From Blastocladiella emersonii ATCC 22665 (Eukaryota > Blastocladiomycota > Blastocladiomycetes > Blastocladiales > Blastocladiaceae), in the NCBI GenBank assembly GCA_025594325.1, contig JANHCV010000011.1, forward strand, positions 868,001-932,000: a DNA stretch of 64,000 nucleotides. The letters run 5' to 3'. A program made the position numbers and the translations under genes. The notes below the pieces were generated by a model. That model searched no databases. It was not told the DNA's origin and saw nothing but the letters and a program-made list of their open reading frames with translations. This document shows, piece after piece, positions 29,264 to 39,038 of the stretch. The first letter of the stretch is position 1. Every line of letters starts with the position of its first letter.

Positions 29264-31525
29264 ATGCGCGTCGAGCTCCTCCTCGCCGTCGTGGCGCTGC
29301 TGGCTTCGGCCGCGCCCGACGCCGCCGTCGCCAAGAAGTGCGCCAAGCGCAACAACAACAAGCCCGCGCCCATCGTCGGTGCGCGCGAGGTGCCGCTGGC
29401 GATCCCTGCGGACCAGTACACGGTGCCGCCGGCGCACGCCGGCGACAACAACTACGTGCTCAAGGCGGGCCCGAACGGCGAGTACATGGGTGGCAGGGCG
29501 CAGGCCAAGCCGAGCGTCATGAACACGGTGCCGGTGCCGCGCAAGTCGTACGAGCCGCGCACCACGGTCAAGGCCGCGTACTACTCGGAGATGCCCGCCG
29601 ACAAGAACGTGTTCGGCAAGCCGGCCGTCGTCATCGCCAACTGCGAGCTCAAGACCAAGAAGCCGATGCTCAACCTCGACAACTTTGTCCAGATCAAGAA
29701 GATTGCGTGCGCCGACGCCGCCATCACGCTGACCTTCGACTCGGACGCGTCCGCCGCCAAGGCCGCCACCGAGTGGGCCAAGGCCAAGGACTTTGCCGTC
29801 ATGGTCGGCCGCGAGTGGAAGTGCAACGGCAAGGACGAGAACAGCCTGCGCCAGGTCGTCAGCGTGCAGGCCGCGCCCAAGGGCGCCGAGCTCGTGTTCG
29901 CGACGCAGCCCATCTCGCGCGACGCCGTCATCGACGAGTTCGCCATCAAGGTCGACCAGTTCGACGCCCCCGCCGCCGGGTCCGTGTCCAAGCGCAGCAT
30001 CTTCAACTGGAACAAGAAGGGCGAGAAGGTGTTCAAGCTCAACGTCAACTACGACCCCGAGACGGACCGCGCCGTGCGCGACCCGATCTCGCTGATCAAG
30101 ACCTCGTACGCGTCGGCCAGCCTGACCAACACGTACTTTGACGGCCGCGCCACGCTCTCCGTGGCCGTGACCGGCAGTCTTATCGTGGTCAAGACCTACG
30201 ACGTCAAGCTGTCGGGCGCCATGAAGGCCAACCTCGACGTGCTCATCACCGCGTACGCGACGGCGCGCACCGACCTCGTTTCCGTCCCGATCTTCGTGCT
30301 GCCGCTCAACCCCGTCTCGATCCCCGGCATCCTGTCGCTCGGCCCCGAGCTGCGCCTCAAGGCCGGTCTGTCATACGACCTCGCGCAGGACCTCGACTTC
30401 ACGGCCGGGTTCGGGTTCAACTACAACTTTGTCCTCGGCGCGTCGAGCCAGCACGGCCTGTTCGCCAAGCCGGTGACCATCAACGAGGGCCGCCCCGTTT
30501 TCGACCTGCACCCGCCCAAGCTGTCGAAAGACTTTCAAATTGGAGTGGCCGCGCACCTTGTCCCCGAGTTTTCGATTGCCGTGGGTGTCTGGAAGATCCC
30601 GGCCTTCGATCTGGCCTTGGGCGTGGACAATGCCCTCGGAATTCAGCTCTCGCGCGGCTCCTTCTCGTCGTGCCCCGGCGGTTCGCTCAACCTGATGCTG
30701 TTCCACCAGCACGACCTGTACTTTGCGGTGGTCTCGGCCATCTACTCCAAGATCTTCAACATCTACTCGACCGGCCGCCTCCCGCTCCCGTGCCCCAACA
30801 ACGCGTGCAACCGCTGCATCGGCGGGTCCAAGAACGCGACCACGACGACCAGTCTGCTCCCGTCCACGTCCACGACCTCGATCTCGACCAGCGCCACGTC
30901 CACGACCACCACCTCGCTGACGAGCACCTCGACCTCCTCGGCCACCACCACTACCACGTCCGCCACGACCACGCCGACTTCCTCCTCGTCGTCGGCCACC
31001 ACCACGACCACGAGCTCGAGCACTTCGGCCACCCCGACGACCACCAGCACGTCGGCCACCACCACGTCATCCGCGACCGCCACGGGCACCGAGTCGGCCA
31101 CGTCGTCGAGCACCTCCGCCGCCACCAGTGCGACGTCGACCAGCTCCTCGACTTCGACTTCGGCCACGCCCACCACCACCTCGACCACCACCACGTCGTC
31201 GTCGTCCTCGACCACGTCGGCGCTCCCCACCTCGACCTCCACCTCCACCACCTCGACCTCGACGTCGACAACTTCGACTACCACGTCGACGCCCGCCCCG
31301 ACCTCGACCTCGACCAAGCCGGCGGCGTACGACCGCAAGACCACCTCGACGTCCACCACCACGACCGCCACCACCACGTCGACCAAGCCCGCGTACGGTC
31401 GCAAGACGACCACCGCCACCACGTCGGCCACCGAGACCCAGTCGTCGACCACCGCCATCGAGACGTCGACCACCACGTCCGCCGTCCCGGTCCCCACGGC
31501 GCCCGCATACAAGCGCCGCGAGTAA
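29264..31525 (+). CDS. secreted protein with Ser/Thr-rich C-terminal stalk (paralogue A)
   Basis: 753 residues, no intron. A signal peptide (MRVELLLAVVALLASAAPDAAVA) is followed by a folded region of about 500 residues with phrases EVPLAIPADQYTVPPAH, PRKSYEPRTTVKAAY, LDNFVQIKKIAC and REWKCNGKD. A paired-Cys segment near 500-525 (PCPNNACNRC) precedes a 220-residue Ser/Thr stalk. The stalk holds three repeats of the AY-x-R-K/R type (AYDRKTTST, AYGRKTTTA, AYKRRE). The layout fits a wall-associated or extracellular protein of early fungi; it resembles fungal secreted proteins with domains of unknown function, but I cannot name one safely. The stalk should be heavily O-glycosylated. A paralogue lies inverted at 44924-47253. 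No GPI-anchor signal is seen at the end. Confidence 0.85.
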   Translation: MRVELLLAVVALLASAAPDAAVAKKCAKRNNNKPAPIVGAREVPLAIPADQYTVPPAHAGDNNYVLKAGPNGEYMGGRAQAKPSVMNTVPVPRKSYEPRTTVKAAYYSEMPADKNVFGKPAVVIANCELKTKKPMLNLDNFVQIKKIACADAAITLTFDSDASAAKAATEWAKAKDFAVMVGREWKCNGKDENSLRQVVSVQAAPKGAELVFATQPISRDAVIDEFAIKVDQFDAPAAGSVSKRSIFNWNKKGEKVFKLNVNYDPETDRAVRDPISLIKTSYASASLTNTYFDGRATLSVAVTGSLIVVKTYDVKLSGAMKANLDVLITAYATARTDLVSVPIFVLPLNPVSIPGILSLGPELRLKAGLSYDLAQDLDFTAGFGFNYNFVLGASSQHGLFAKPVTINEGRPVFDLHPPKLSKDFQIGVAAHLVPEFSIAVGVWKIPAFDLALGVDNALGIQLSRGSFSSCPGGSLNLMLFHQHDLYFAVVSAIYSKIFNIYSTGRLPLPCPNNACNRCIGGSKNATTTTSLLPSTSTTSISTSATSTTTTSLTSTSTSSATTTTTSATTTPTSSSSSATTTTTSSSTSATPTTTSTSATTTSSATATGTESATSSSTSAATSATSTSSSTSTSATPTTTSTTTTSSSSSTTSALPTSTSTSTTSTSTSTTSTTTSTPAPTSTSTKPAAYDRKTTSTSTTTTATTTSTKPAYGRKTTTATTSATETQSSTTAIETSTTTSAVPVPTAPAYKRRE

Positions 31526-31638
31526 GTAAGATGCGTCGGACAAGGTCGCGGCGGTGCCGCCGCTAGCTCATTTGTACAATAGCATTTTGTTGTTGTTGTT
31601 TCGTGCCTTCGGAGTCGGTCGGCTTCCTTGCTGTGAAG

Positions 31639-31656
31639 GGACGCGTCGCGCCACAG
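31639..31656. repeat. 18-base direct repeat, left copy
   Basis: GGACGCGTCGCGCCACAG, identical to 32498-32515. The two copies flank the broken SulP 3' fragment. Confidence 0.7.
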
Positions 31657-31744
31657 TGTGATCAAGCGCCACCTAGACTCAAGCCAGGCGTTCTGCTCGA
31701 GCGCGACTTGTGTCGCGGAGCGGCATGCGCTACCCAGCCAAACC

Positions 31745-32463
31745 GAGAGTAATTATCGAGGCCAGCGTGCGGGTATATTCACGCTTGGTACTTACAGATA
31801 CACCTCTCCTCCCCCTCCTTCATCACCTCCTCCCATGCAGCGACGCCGGCGGCATCTCGTCCTCCTCCTCGTCCTCTTCATCATCATCATGTCCCGCAAC
31901 CGCAATCGCCGCGTGCTGGTGCGGCGGCGTGACACCGGCCGCGAACGCGCCGCGCTGCCCGACTCCCGCCGCGGCCACGTAGAACGGGTTCCGCGCGCCG
32001 GCGTACGCGTCGTCGTCCGAGTCGGCGAACAGGTCGACGCGGTACGCGCCAGCGAGAGCGCGTGTTGGGACCGTGGTCGCGGCGGCAGCGGCGGTCGACG
32101 ACCACGATGAGTCGTCGTGTGGGGTCGCGGCGGTCGCGGTCGTGGGTCCGTCGGCGGTGGTGGTGATCGGGTGCGGGGAGCTCCCGCCAACGGCCGCGCC
32201 GGAGGTTGTGGCGTCGCCGACCGTGGAAGTTGGAGGACGAGAACGACGTGCCCGCGGAGTCGAACGCCGAGTATCCGGCCGACGCCCTTGTCGTGCGCGC
32301 GAGCCCCACAGCGCACTCGCGACGCCGGCGGACTCCGTTGAGATCCGCCTGACGGCGCGCAGCGCGTCCGTGATCGATGATACGTGCCTCGGGTACTCCG
32401 AGATTCCCGCGCGGACGAGCGTGATGCGCCCGCGCTGGTGTGCGCGGACGAGCGCGACGCCGG
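31745..32463 (-). pseudogene. broken 3' fragment of the SulP transporter gene
   Basis: The minus strand matches the 3' end of the intact SulP gene at 48462-51245: the end of the STAS domain (LVRAGISEYPRHVSSITDAL), then a diverged stretch with frame changes, then SWSSTAAAAATTVPTRALAG, AYRVDLFADSDDDAYAGARN and the acidic end EMPPASLHG. Similarity continues past the stop into the 3' flank (AAGTACCA.GCGTGAATATAC). The membrane part of the transporter is absent, so this cannot be a transporter. An open frame of 264 codons survives only because of high GC. It is flanked by an 18-base direct repeat. Confidence 0.85.
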
Positions 32464-32497
32464 CCTTGTTTGGTTTTGAAGCTCGGTCGCGCATAGT

Positions 32498-32515
32498 GGA
32501 CGCGTCGCGCCACAG
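32498..32515. repeat. 18-base direct repeat, right copy
   Basis: GGACGCGTCGCGCCACAG, identical to 31639-31656, lying 35 bases beyond the 5' limit of homology of the SulP fragment. Confidence 0.7.
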
Positions 32516-32651
32516 GCGTGACCACGCGCCGCGGGCCTCACTTGATCTAGCAGCGGCTTCTCGTTCTTCCCGGACAATCAGACAGCGTTCAAAAGCAGAG
32601 CGCTCCTCAGAAGACATCGATCAATCACACGGGTGATATGGTGGGGATGTA

Positions 32652-34217
32652 TTAGAAGCTACTCGCCATCGCGCCGCTACCGCTGCCACTCGCCCCGTCC
32701 TTTTCGGGGTCGTACGGGATGCCCGGCCAGAAATCGGCCTCGGGACACGTCGTGTGCGAGTGGCGCATGGCGTTCATAACGGCGAGGGTGCGGAAGGTGT
32801 GGCCGAGCGGATACGCGTCGATGTAGGCGCAGATGGCCGCGAGCCGCTTGGTCGTGGCCGGGTCGTACTTGAGCGGCTTGTGCGCGGGCGGGACGGGCTC
32901 GCCGTCGGCCGTGGTGCCCGTTGCGGCGGTGCGCGAGGACGCGTCGGTGTCGGCCTGGGTGTTGCGGATCTCGTCGCACATGGCCGTGTAGTGGGCAAAG
33001 TACGCGAGCAGCTCGTCGATGTTGGAGTCGGCGTTCTGCTGCAGCGTGCGCGTGTCGAGGTGGCTGACGGGGTAGAGGTCGATGACGGCGAAGCGGCAGA
33101 AACCGGCCGAGGCGCAGTGCGGGTACACGACGTTGTCGACTCCCCAGTAGCTGAACCCGTCGAACGGGATCGCCTCCCAATAACAACCTTGCCACGCCGC
33201 CCTGGTGACCACCGGGAACATGAGTTCGCAGAAATCCGTCATCCTGCCGGGCACGTCGATGGAGGCACCGGAATGCCATCGGACGACCGGAAACTGCGGG
33301 TACCAGTCACGGGCGCCCTCCTTGAGCGACGGCTGGGCGACGTGGACGCCGAACCGGCGCATCACGTCCGTGAAGAGACGCGGGCTCCAGTCATCGTCGA
33401 GGCCGACGTCATCGTCCCACAGGAAAATGTACTCGTAGTTGTCGACGACTGCGGGCGTCAGATACCGCTTGGCGAACCACATTTTCGTCTGCCCGACTGC
33501 CCGAACGACGGGAACACCGGCAGCAGCGGGCACATGCGACCAGTCGACGGTCCCATTGAAGTCGAACAGGATCGCCGAGAACCCCTCGTTGCGGAACCGC
33601 TCGAGGACGGGGATAAACCGCTCCTGCGCGCTCGGCGCGACGGCCGCCGCGAGGAGGCCGGGGCTCGCGGGCAGCGGCCACAGGCGCGGTGCGCGGTTGG
33701 ACGTGACGCGCTCGAGGTTGCCGCGCTCGCGGCCGAGGTACTGCGCGAGCGGGCTGCCCGGGAACGCGTTGGCCCGGCGAGCCGCCGCGCCCGTCGCCGC
33801 GGGTCCCGTTGCCGCTGCGGCCGCGGCCAGCGCAGCCGTGTAGTTGTCGGTGGTGCGCGCGGGCGACCGGCCGCCCAGCGAGTACACGAGCAGCGCCATG
33901 AACACGAGGCCGAGCACCATGGTCCCCGCCAGCGCGAGCGGGCGCTGGAACACGCGCTTGCGCGCCGCGAACGACGTGGCGGCCAGGCGCAGATGCAGGA
34001 CCGCGGCGCGTAACCGGGTAGACAGCGAGCGCGACGCGGGGTAGGAGGACGGCGCGCCGGCGGGGTACGACGACGGCGCGGGCAGGCTGGCGGCGAGCAC
34101 GTCATGGTCGTCGTCGTCGTCGGGATCGCGGTGGTGGTGCAGAAGCGCGGCCGTGGCGCTCGGCGGGGTCGAGGTGGCCGAGGCCGAGACCGAGGGCGAT
34201 AGTGCATGGGATTGCAT
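32652..34217 (-). CDS. DUF707-family type II membrane protein, probable glycosyltransferase
   Basis: 521 residues from ATG 34217 (MQSHALSPS); an upstream in-frame extension is possible but lacks a good start. A disordered cytosolic tail precedes one membrane segment (about 91-112, TMVLGLVFMALLVYSLGG), then a luminal domain. The DUF707 pattern is clear: AILFDFNGTVDWSHV, NYEYIFLWDDDVGLDDDW (about 260-275, a DxD-like acidic cluster), PSLKEGARDWYPQFPVV, CYWEAIPFDGFSYWGVDNV and DLYPVSHLDTRTL. The family is of unknown reaction; the acidic cluster and topology suggest a Golgi sugar transferase. It is known widely from plants and, as I recall, from some early-diverging fungi. No introns. Confidence 0.85.
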   Translation of the reverse strand: MQSHALSPSVSASATSTPPSATAALLHHHRDPDDDDDHDVLAASLPAPSSYPAGAPSSYPASRSLSTRLRAAVLHLRLAATSFAARKRVFQRPLALAGTMVLGLVFMALLVYSLGGRSPARTTDNYTAALAAAAAATGPAATGAAARRANAFPGSPLAQYLGRERGNLERVTSNRAPRLWPLPASPGLLAAAVAPSAQERFIPVLERFRNEGFSAILFDFNGTVDWSHVPAAAGVPVVRAVGQTKMWFAKRYLTPAVVDNYEYIFLWDDDVGLDDDWSPRLFTDVMRRFGVHVAQPSLKEGARDWYPQFPVVRWHSGASIDVPGRMTDFCELMFPVVTRAAWQGCYWEAIPFDGFSYWGVDNVVYPHCASAGFCRFAVIDLYPVSHLDTRTLQQNADSNIDELLAYFAHYTAMCDEIRNTQADTDASSRTAATGTTADGEPVPPAHKPLKYDPATTKRLAAICAYIDAYPLGHTFRTLAVMNAMRHSHTTCPEADFWPGIPYDPEKDGASGSGSGAMASSF

Positions 34218-36190
34218 GGTGAGGCGGTGGCGGTGGTAAGTGCAGTGGTGGCCAGGTATAGCAGCGGCAGACCACGCGGGCAGGTTGCGCGTTGCGAGAG
34301 AAGGAGGGAGATGGTCGAGCGACCGGCAGGTGGTCGGCGCGTCCACCGCACTCGTGTTCGCGGCGGTGGAAGCCCGCTGCGCCAAGGAAGTCTGTGGCTT
34401 GGGTCGCGCACGTGTGCGGAACGGTCATGAATTTCGTGTCTCCCAGCGTGCAAGCAAGGGAACCCCTGGTGCAAGCAAGCACGCGAGCTGCGAGACGCGT
34501 CGCGCCGTGCGAGACAGTCGCCGCTCCGCTATCGCCGTCCATCGCGGCGACTCGCAGATGTCTCACGGCCGGTAGGGTCCCTTCACGCTTTCACACCCTC
34601 ACCCTCTCCCTCCCATTCAGGGCATAGAGAGGAAGCCCCCTCCCTCTCCTCACCGCGGCGGATAGCGCACTCTCTCGCGACCAAGGAAGGCGTGTCGTTG
34701 CGCGAGTCGGGTGTGCCCCGGATCAGCGAGTGTGATTGGCTGGGTGCTGAGCCACCACACCACCACGCCGACCTTCCTTCCCTGCCGCCGCCCCCTTCTC
34801 GCGACGCGACGCCGCCGCCGGCCGTGGCGAGTTCACGACGGCGAGCGCGGCGCATCATCATACCCAAGTGTGGCGCAAGCTGGGCTAGCGCGCCGTAGCG
34901 CTCGAAACGGGTCGCGTCGCGACGCAAATAGCAGCGTCCCGCCATGTGGCGAGAGCAACGTGGGACACGGGCGACGGCGTCCGCGGTCGATTGGTCCATC
35001 CGCCTGGCTGGCCGCTGGCCGTCTGGGACGCCGCGCACGACGCCGACCGCAGGCCCGCCGGCGAGTGGTGCGGCACCACCGCGGTCGCCGTGGGTGTGAA
35101 CGTGCTCCCCCTCCTCGGGCGTCTGGGAATAAAGTGTCCAAGGAACCCTCGCTGGCCCTCTTTCTCGCGCCGCACACGTCGTCGTTGTCGCCCGCGACGT
35201 TGCCCACGCACTCTTTCTCCCCTCGCTGCTGCTGGTCAGTCAGATCTCCACCACGGCCGTGCACTTGTACAGAACAGACAGGCTCGCTGCCATCGCCCTC
35301 GCCCGCTTGCACCATCACCGAGGTGCGTTGATCTCGCTCGTCTCCTCGCGCCCTTCCTCCTCCATCTCCTTCTTGCTGCGGACCGACTCAAACGCGGAGT
35401 CGGACACGGAGCGGTACGGCGGGTCTGCCCGCGTCCACCATCCGGGCTCGTCCGACCACGGCAGCAGGAGCACAGCAGCGGCAGCAGCAAACCCTCGCGG
35501 CCGTCGTCGCCACCGAGCGCGATGCGGCGAGTTCTCGCGCTCCTCCGCTCATCCATCGTTGTGCGTCATGCATGGCGTCAGACAAGGGACCGGAGCCGTG
35601 TCGGTCCGCGCGTTTGCACGGCCCTCGCGGCGCGGGTGGATCGCGGCCTGGCAGCGGCGCACGTGAGTGACTGGTCTCTGACTCGCGCCTGCTGCTGTGC
35701 CGCTCGCCGTGGCCATGGCGCCGGCGCCGACTACGCCGTGGTCTGTCTCCTCTGCCCACTTCCATGTCAACCTGATCCTCGCTGCTGCTGCTGCTGCCGA
35801 CTCGCTGCCGCCGTGTCGACCGACGCCCGTGTCCGCAACGTGTGTGTCCCCGCCTCGCACCCCGCACCCTCCACCCGACCTTGTTCCTACCCTGCCCCTT
35901 ACTTGTGCGCACCAGGCACCCTTCCGAAGCGGGATCGGCCGCGCTACCGCGTTGCTAAGGCCGCGCGATAAGTGATCGGCGAGATTGCAATGCTGCCCGT
36001 CATCTCGGCCGTGCACCCCTCGCTCATCTCCGAGCGCCGATCCCGTTCCCACACACGCCCGCCGGTTCTCTGCGGTTCCTCCCCCTCTCCTCCCCCTCAT
36101 CTCCCCTTCTGCTCCCCGCACAGCAGCAACTCGAGAGCTGACGATCCTCTCTCTCCTCCTCGTCACGCAGATCGACTACGACGCCGAGCC
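34218..36190. other. intergenic region between divergent DUF707 and sestrin genes
   Basis: About 1.97 kb between two divergently transcribed genes, so it should hold both promoters. There is ACGCGTCGCG at 34495. Several pyrimidine tracts ending in CAG occur at 35200-36170 (for example CTCGTCACGCAG at about 36158), which could be the acceptor of a 5'-UTR intron of the sestrin gene. No protein-like frame is convincing. Confidence 0.4.
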
Positions 36191-38959
36191 ATGCTCGCCA
36201 GCAATCCCCACGACCTGCTGCCGCCGACGCCGCCATCACCGCCCCTCGCCCCCTCCAACTACGACATGCCCTCTGACACCGACGCCGATGCGTGGTGCTG
36301 GGCGCCGCCCGCGCCGCCCACCGACATCGAGGCCAAGTACCGTGCCTCGTCGCGGTTCCGCAACGCGCTGTTCCACTCGCTGCAAACCGACTCGCCCGCC
36401 GCGCGCGCCGCCGCCCTCGCGTCGACCGCCCAGATCGTCCACTCGTGGGCCGACCTGTGCTTTGCCGACGCCGCGCGGCCGTCCACGGCCCCGCCAAGGT
36501 CCGGCTCTGGCGGCGATCCGGGCGCCATGGCCGACGGCAGCGACCTCGCGGCCCCGCCATCGCCCGTGTCGCTCGCGCCGACGCCCGAGGACAGCACCGC
36601 GAGCCTGCCGGGCGGCACCACGGCGCACCTGCTCGGCCGCCAGCCGTCCCTGCCCGCGCTCCGCGGCAACTCGGCGCCCGACCCGGCCACGGCGTCGCTG
36701 TCGCTGTCGCGGTCCAACTCGGTCGGGTCGGCGCACGGCAGCGTGCGCCGGTCCAACAGCACGTCGGGCCCGTCGGGCGCCGCTTCCTCGGCGCGCGCCC
36801 TGCACAAGAGCCCGTCGCTCACGCTGCCGCGCACGCCGCCCGCGAGCAACGGGAGCGGCGCCTCGACGCCGTCTTCCTCGAGCTCATCCTCGCCATCCTC
36901 GTCCATGTCCATCACCGGCAACAACGACGACGCAGTCCCGTCGTCCCCGCTCGACGCGCACGAGGAGACGCGGCACCTGCTGCACCTGCACCTGCTGACA
37001 CTCGTCCGCCTGGCCGCGACGTGTCCGCACGCGGACGTGCGGTCGGGCCTGCGCGCGGTGCTGCGGGACGTGCGCGTGCGGCACGGGATCCCTCTCCCAC
37101 GGCCCGTGCATCCGTCGCCGTCGTGCTTCATCGCCGCGACCGCGCTCGCTCCCTTGCCGGCCGCGACCGACCACGAGGCGGTGCGGCTGCCGCGCATCGG
37201 GTATGGCACGCCGCGCGACGTGCGCAACGCGCTCGACGACGTGTTCCTGTCGGCGTCCGCGGGCCGCGTCGACCACCTCGACCGCGTGCTCGCCTACTTC
37301 CCGCGGTACCTGCGCAAGTCGCGCCGCGCCGCACACCACCTCGTCTTCGATATGCCCGGCCCGCTGCCGCGCACCTGGCGCCTGTTTCTCGGGTTGACCG
37401 CGGCGGCGCAGCACCGCAATTTGGCCGTGGCGGGCCTGTTCCGCCTCGAGTTCCTGCAGCAGGCGGGCGACCCGGCGTGGATCGACCCGGCGACGGGCGG
37501 CGTGCACGCGGGGACCGCGGTCCCCGCGAAACTCGCCGCGCTCGCCCCGCTCAACGCCCTGCTCGCGCACCAGCCGTGGCGCGTCGGCGCGCAGCACATT
37601 GCGCGGCTCGTCGTCGACCATGGGTGGAGCGTCGGCGAGCTCGTCCACGCGATCGTCGTCCTCGCCACGGTCCACGCCCAGTCCGCCATGGCGTTCGGGT
37701 GCGGCGTTGTCCCGGAACTCGACGCGCCCGGCGGCGCCGTGTACGTCGCCCCGCCGCCTGCGGATGCGGCTGAGACCAGCGCGGTGCCCGCGGCGGTCGA
37801 GGACGAGGTCGCGCTCGTCGCGTCGCCGCCCGCCGAGCTCGTCGCCGAGGCGGCCGAGGGTGGGGTCGCGGGAGGTATTGTCTCGCCTGCCGAACTCTCG
37901 CTCACGGACCAGCTCATCTCGCGGCTCATGGAGTCGTCGGCCATGCTCGACTCGGAGGGCGAGGCCGACGAGCCCGCTGCTGCCGCCGCGCCCGAGGCGG
38001 CGCAGGAGGGCCAGCAGCGCGCGTTATTCGAAAAGTGCGAGAACCCCGACAGTACGTTCACTCTCATCTGGACGGACCTTCGACTCGAAAGCTAACGGAT
38101 CGCTTCTCACCTAGTCTCGGCGTCCGACAGCGAGTCGGAGCGCGACCTGGTCCCTCCGCACCTGGACCACTCGTACCTGGCGCGGGTCCCTCCGTCGACC
38201 GACCCCGCCACTGCCCCGATCCTCGCGCCCGGGTGCGTCCCCGCTCTGTCGGCGGCCGACCTCGACCGCATGGCCGACGTGTACACGGCGTCGCCGGACG
38301 ACTGCGAGGGCGTGTCGGGGTACGTCGACTTCGACGTGAAATCGACGCAGTACTCGGTGTTCCGGCTCACGGACTGGTCGTGGGAGGACCACGGCGTCGA
38401 GCTCGTGTCCAAGTACCTCGGCCACGAGCTCGCCGAGTACCTCGACGACGCGTTCGAGGAGGCGCGGCATATGACCATCTACTCGGTGTTCTCGACGGGC
38501 GAGGAGGATGACGAGGAGGAGGACTACGACGATTATGACGAGTCCGAGGACGACGACCAGGACGGCGACGCATCCCCCGCCACGGGCGCGGGCGCGGGCG
38601 GAGATACCCACAGCATCGCCGGGTCGACGTCGACGTGGGGCGCGTCGGGCGTCGACACGGCGCCGTTCCGCGAGGCCATCTGGTACTACTCGCTGCGCCT
38701 GTTCGGCCAGTCCATGGACGACTACCAGTACGCGCTCGTCAACCACTTTGTCAACAAGCGCACCAAGGCCTTCATCAAGAAGGTGGCCACGGCCCCGCAC
38801 GCGCTCGCGTTCCGCGACTGGATGCGCATGGGCATCGTGCTCCGCCCCGAGGAGAAGGCTCACGTCGTCGTCCTGGTCGCGGAAGCGAGGAAGCAGGCCG
38901 AGCTCGTCTGGGCGCTCTCGGCCGTCGTCAAGTACCTCGACGGCGGCCGGTCGCGGTGA
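36191..38959 (+). CDS. sestrin-like protein
   Basis: Sestrins are stress-induced regulators that inhibit TORC1 through GATOR2 and, in vertebrates, sense leucine. The spliced protein is 901 residues, longer than animal sestrins (about 480-550), with disordered Ser-rich insertions at residues 95-255 and a linker at 520-690. The intron 38052-38114 (GTACGT...CTAG) gives NPDISASDSE. The N-terminal sestrin half is seen in LPRTWRLFLGLTAAAQHRNL, then LNALLAHQPWRVGAQHIARL and WSVGELVHAIVVLATVHA. The C-terminal half is seen in LTDWSWEDHGVELV, FREAIWYYSLRLFG, DDYQYALVNHFVNKR and EEKAHVVVLVAEARKQAELV. The redox residues known from human SESN2 (Cys125, Tyr127, His132) align with Asn410, Ala412 and Phe417. 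The charged leucine-pocket residues Arg390 and Glu451 align with Arg806 and Glu867. Confidence 0.9.
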
Positions 38960-39038
38960 GCGAGAGGAGGAGGAGGAGGATTAGGAGTAGTGTACAAATG
39001 ATATATATAAAAACTCTCGTGTATCACACCCCTTGGTA

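Noticed and set aside
30670-31665. Long antisense and shifted frames over the Ser/Thr stalk (also 44883-45800)
   Set aside because: They are simple translations of the ACC/TCG low-complexity repeat in other frames (poly-HD, poly-VE, poly-RP), not independent proteins.
31823-32617. 264-codon minus-strand frame as a real gene
   Set aside because: It matches only the last part of SulP with internal frame changes and lacks the membrane domain, so I called it a pseudogene fragment.
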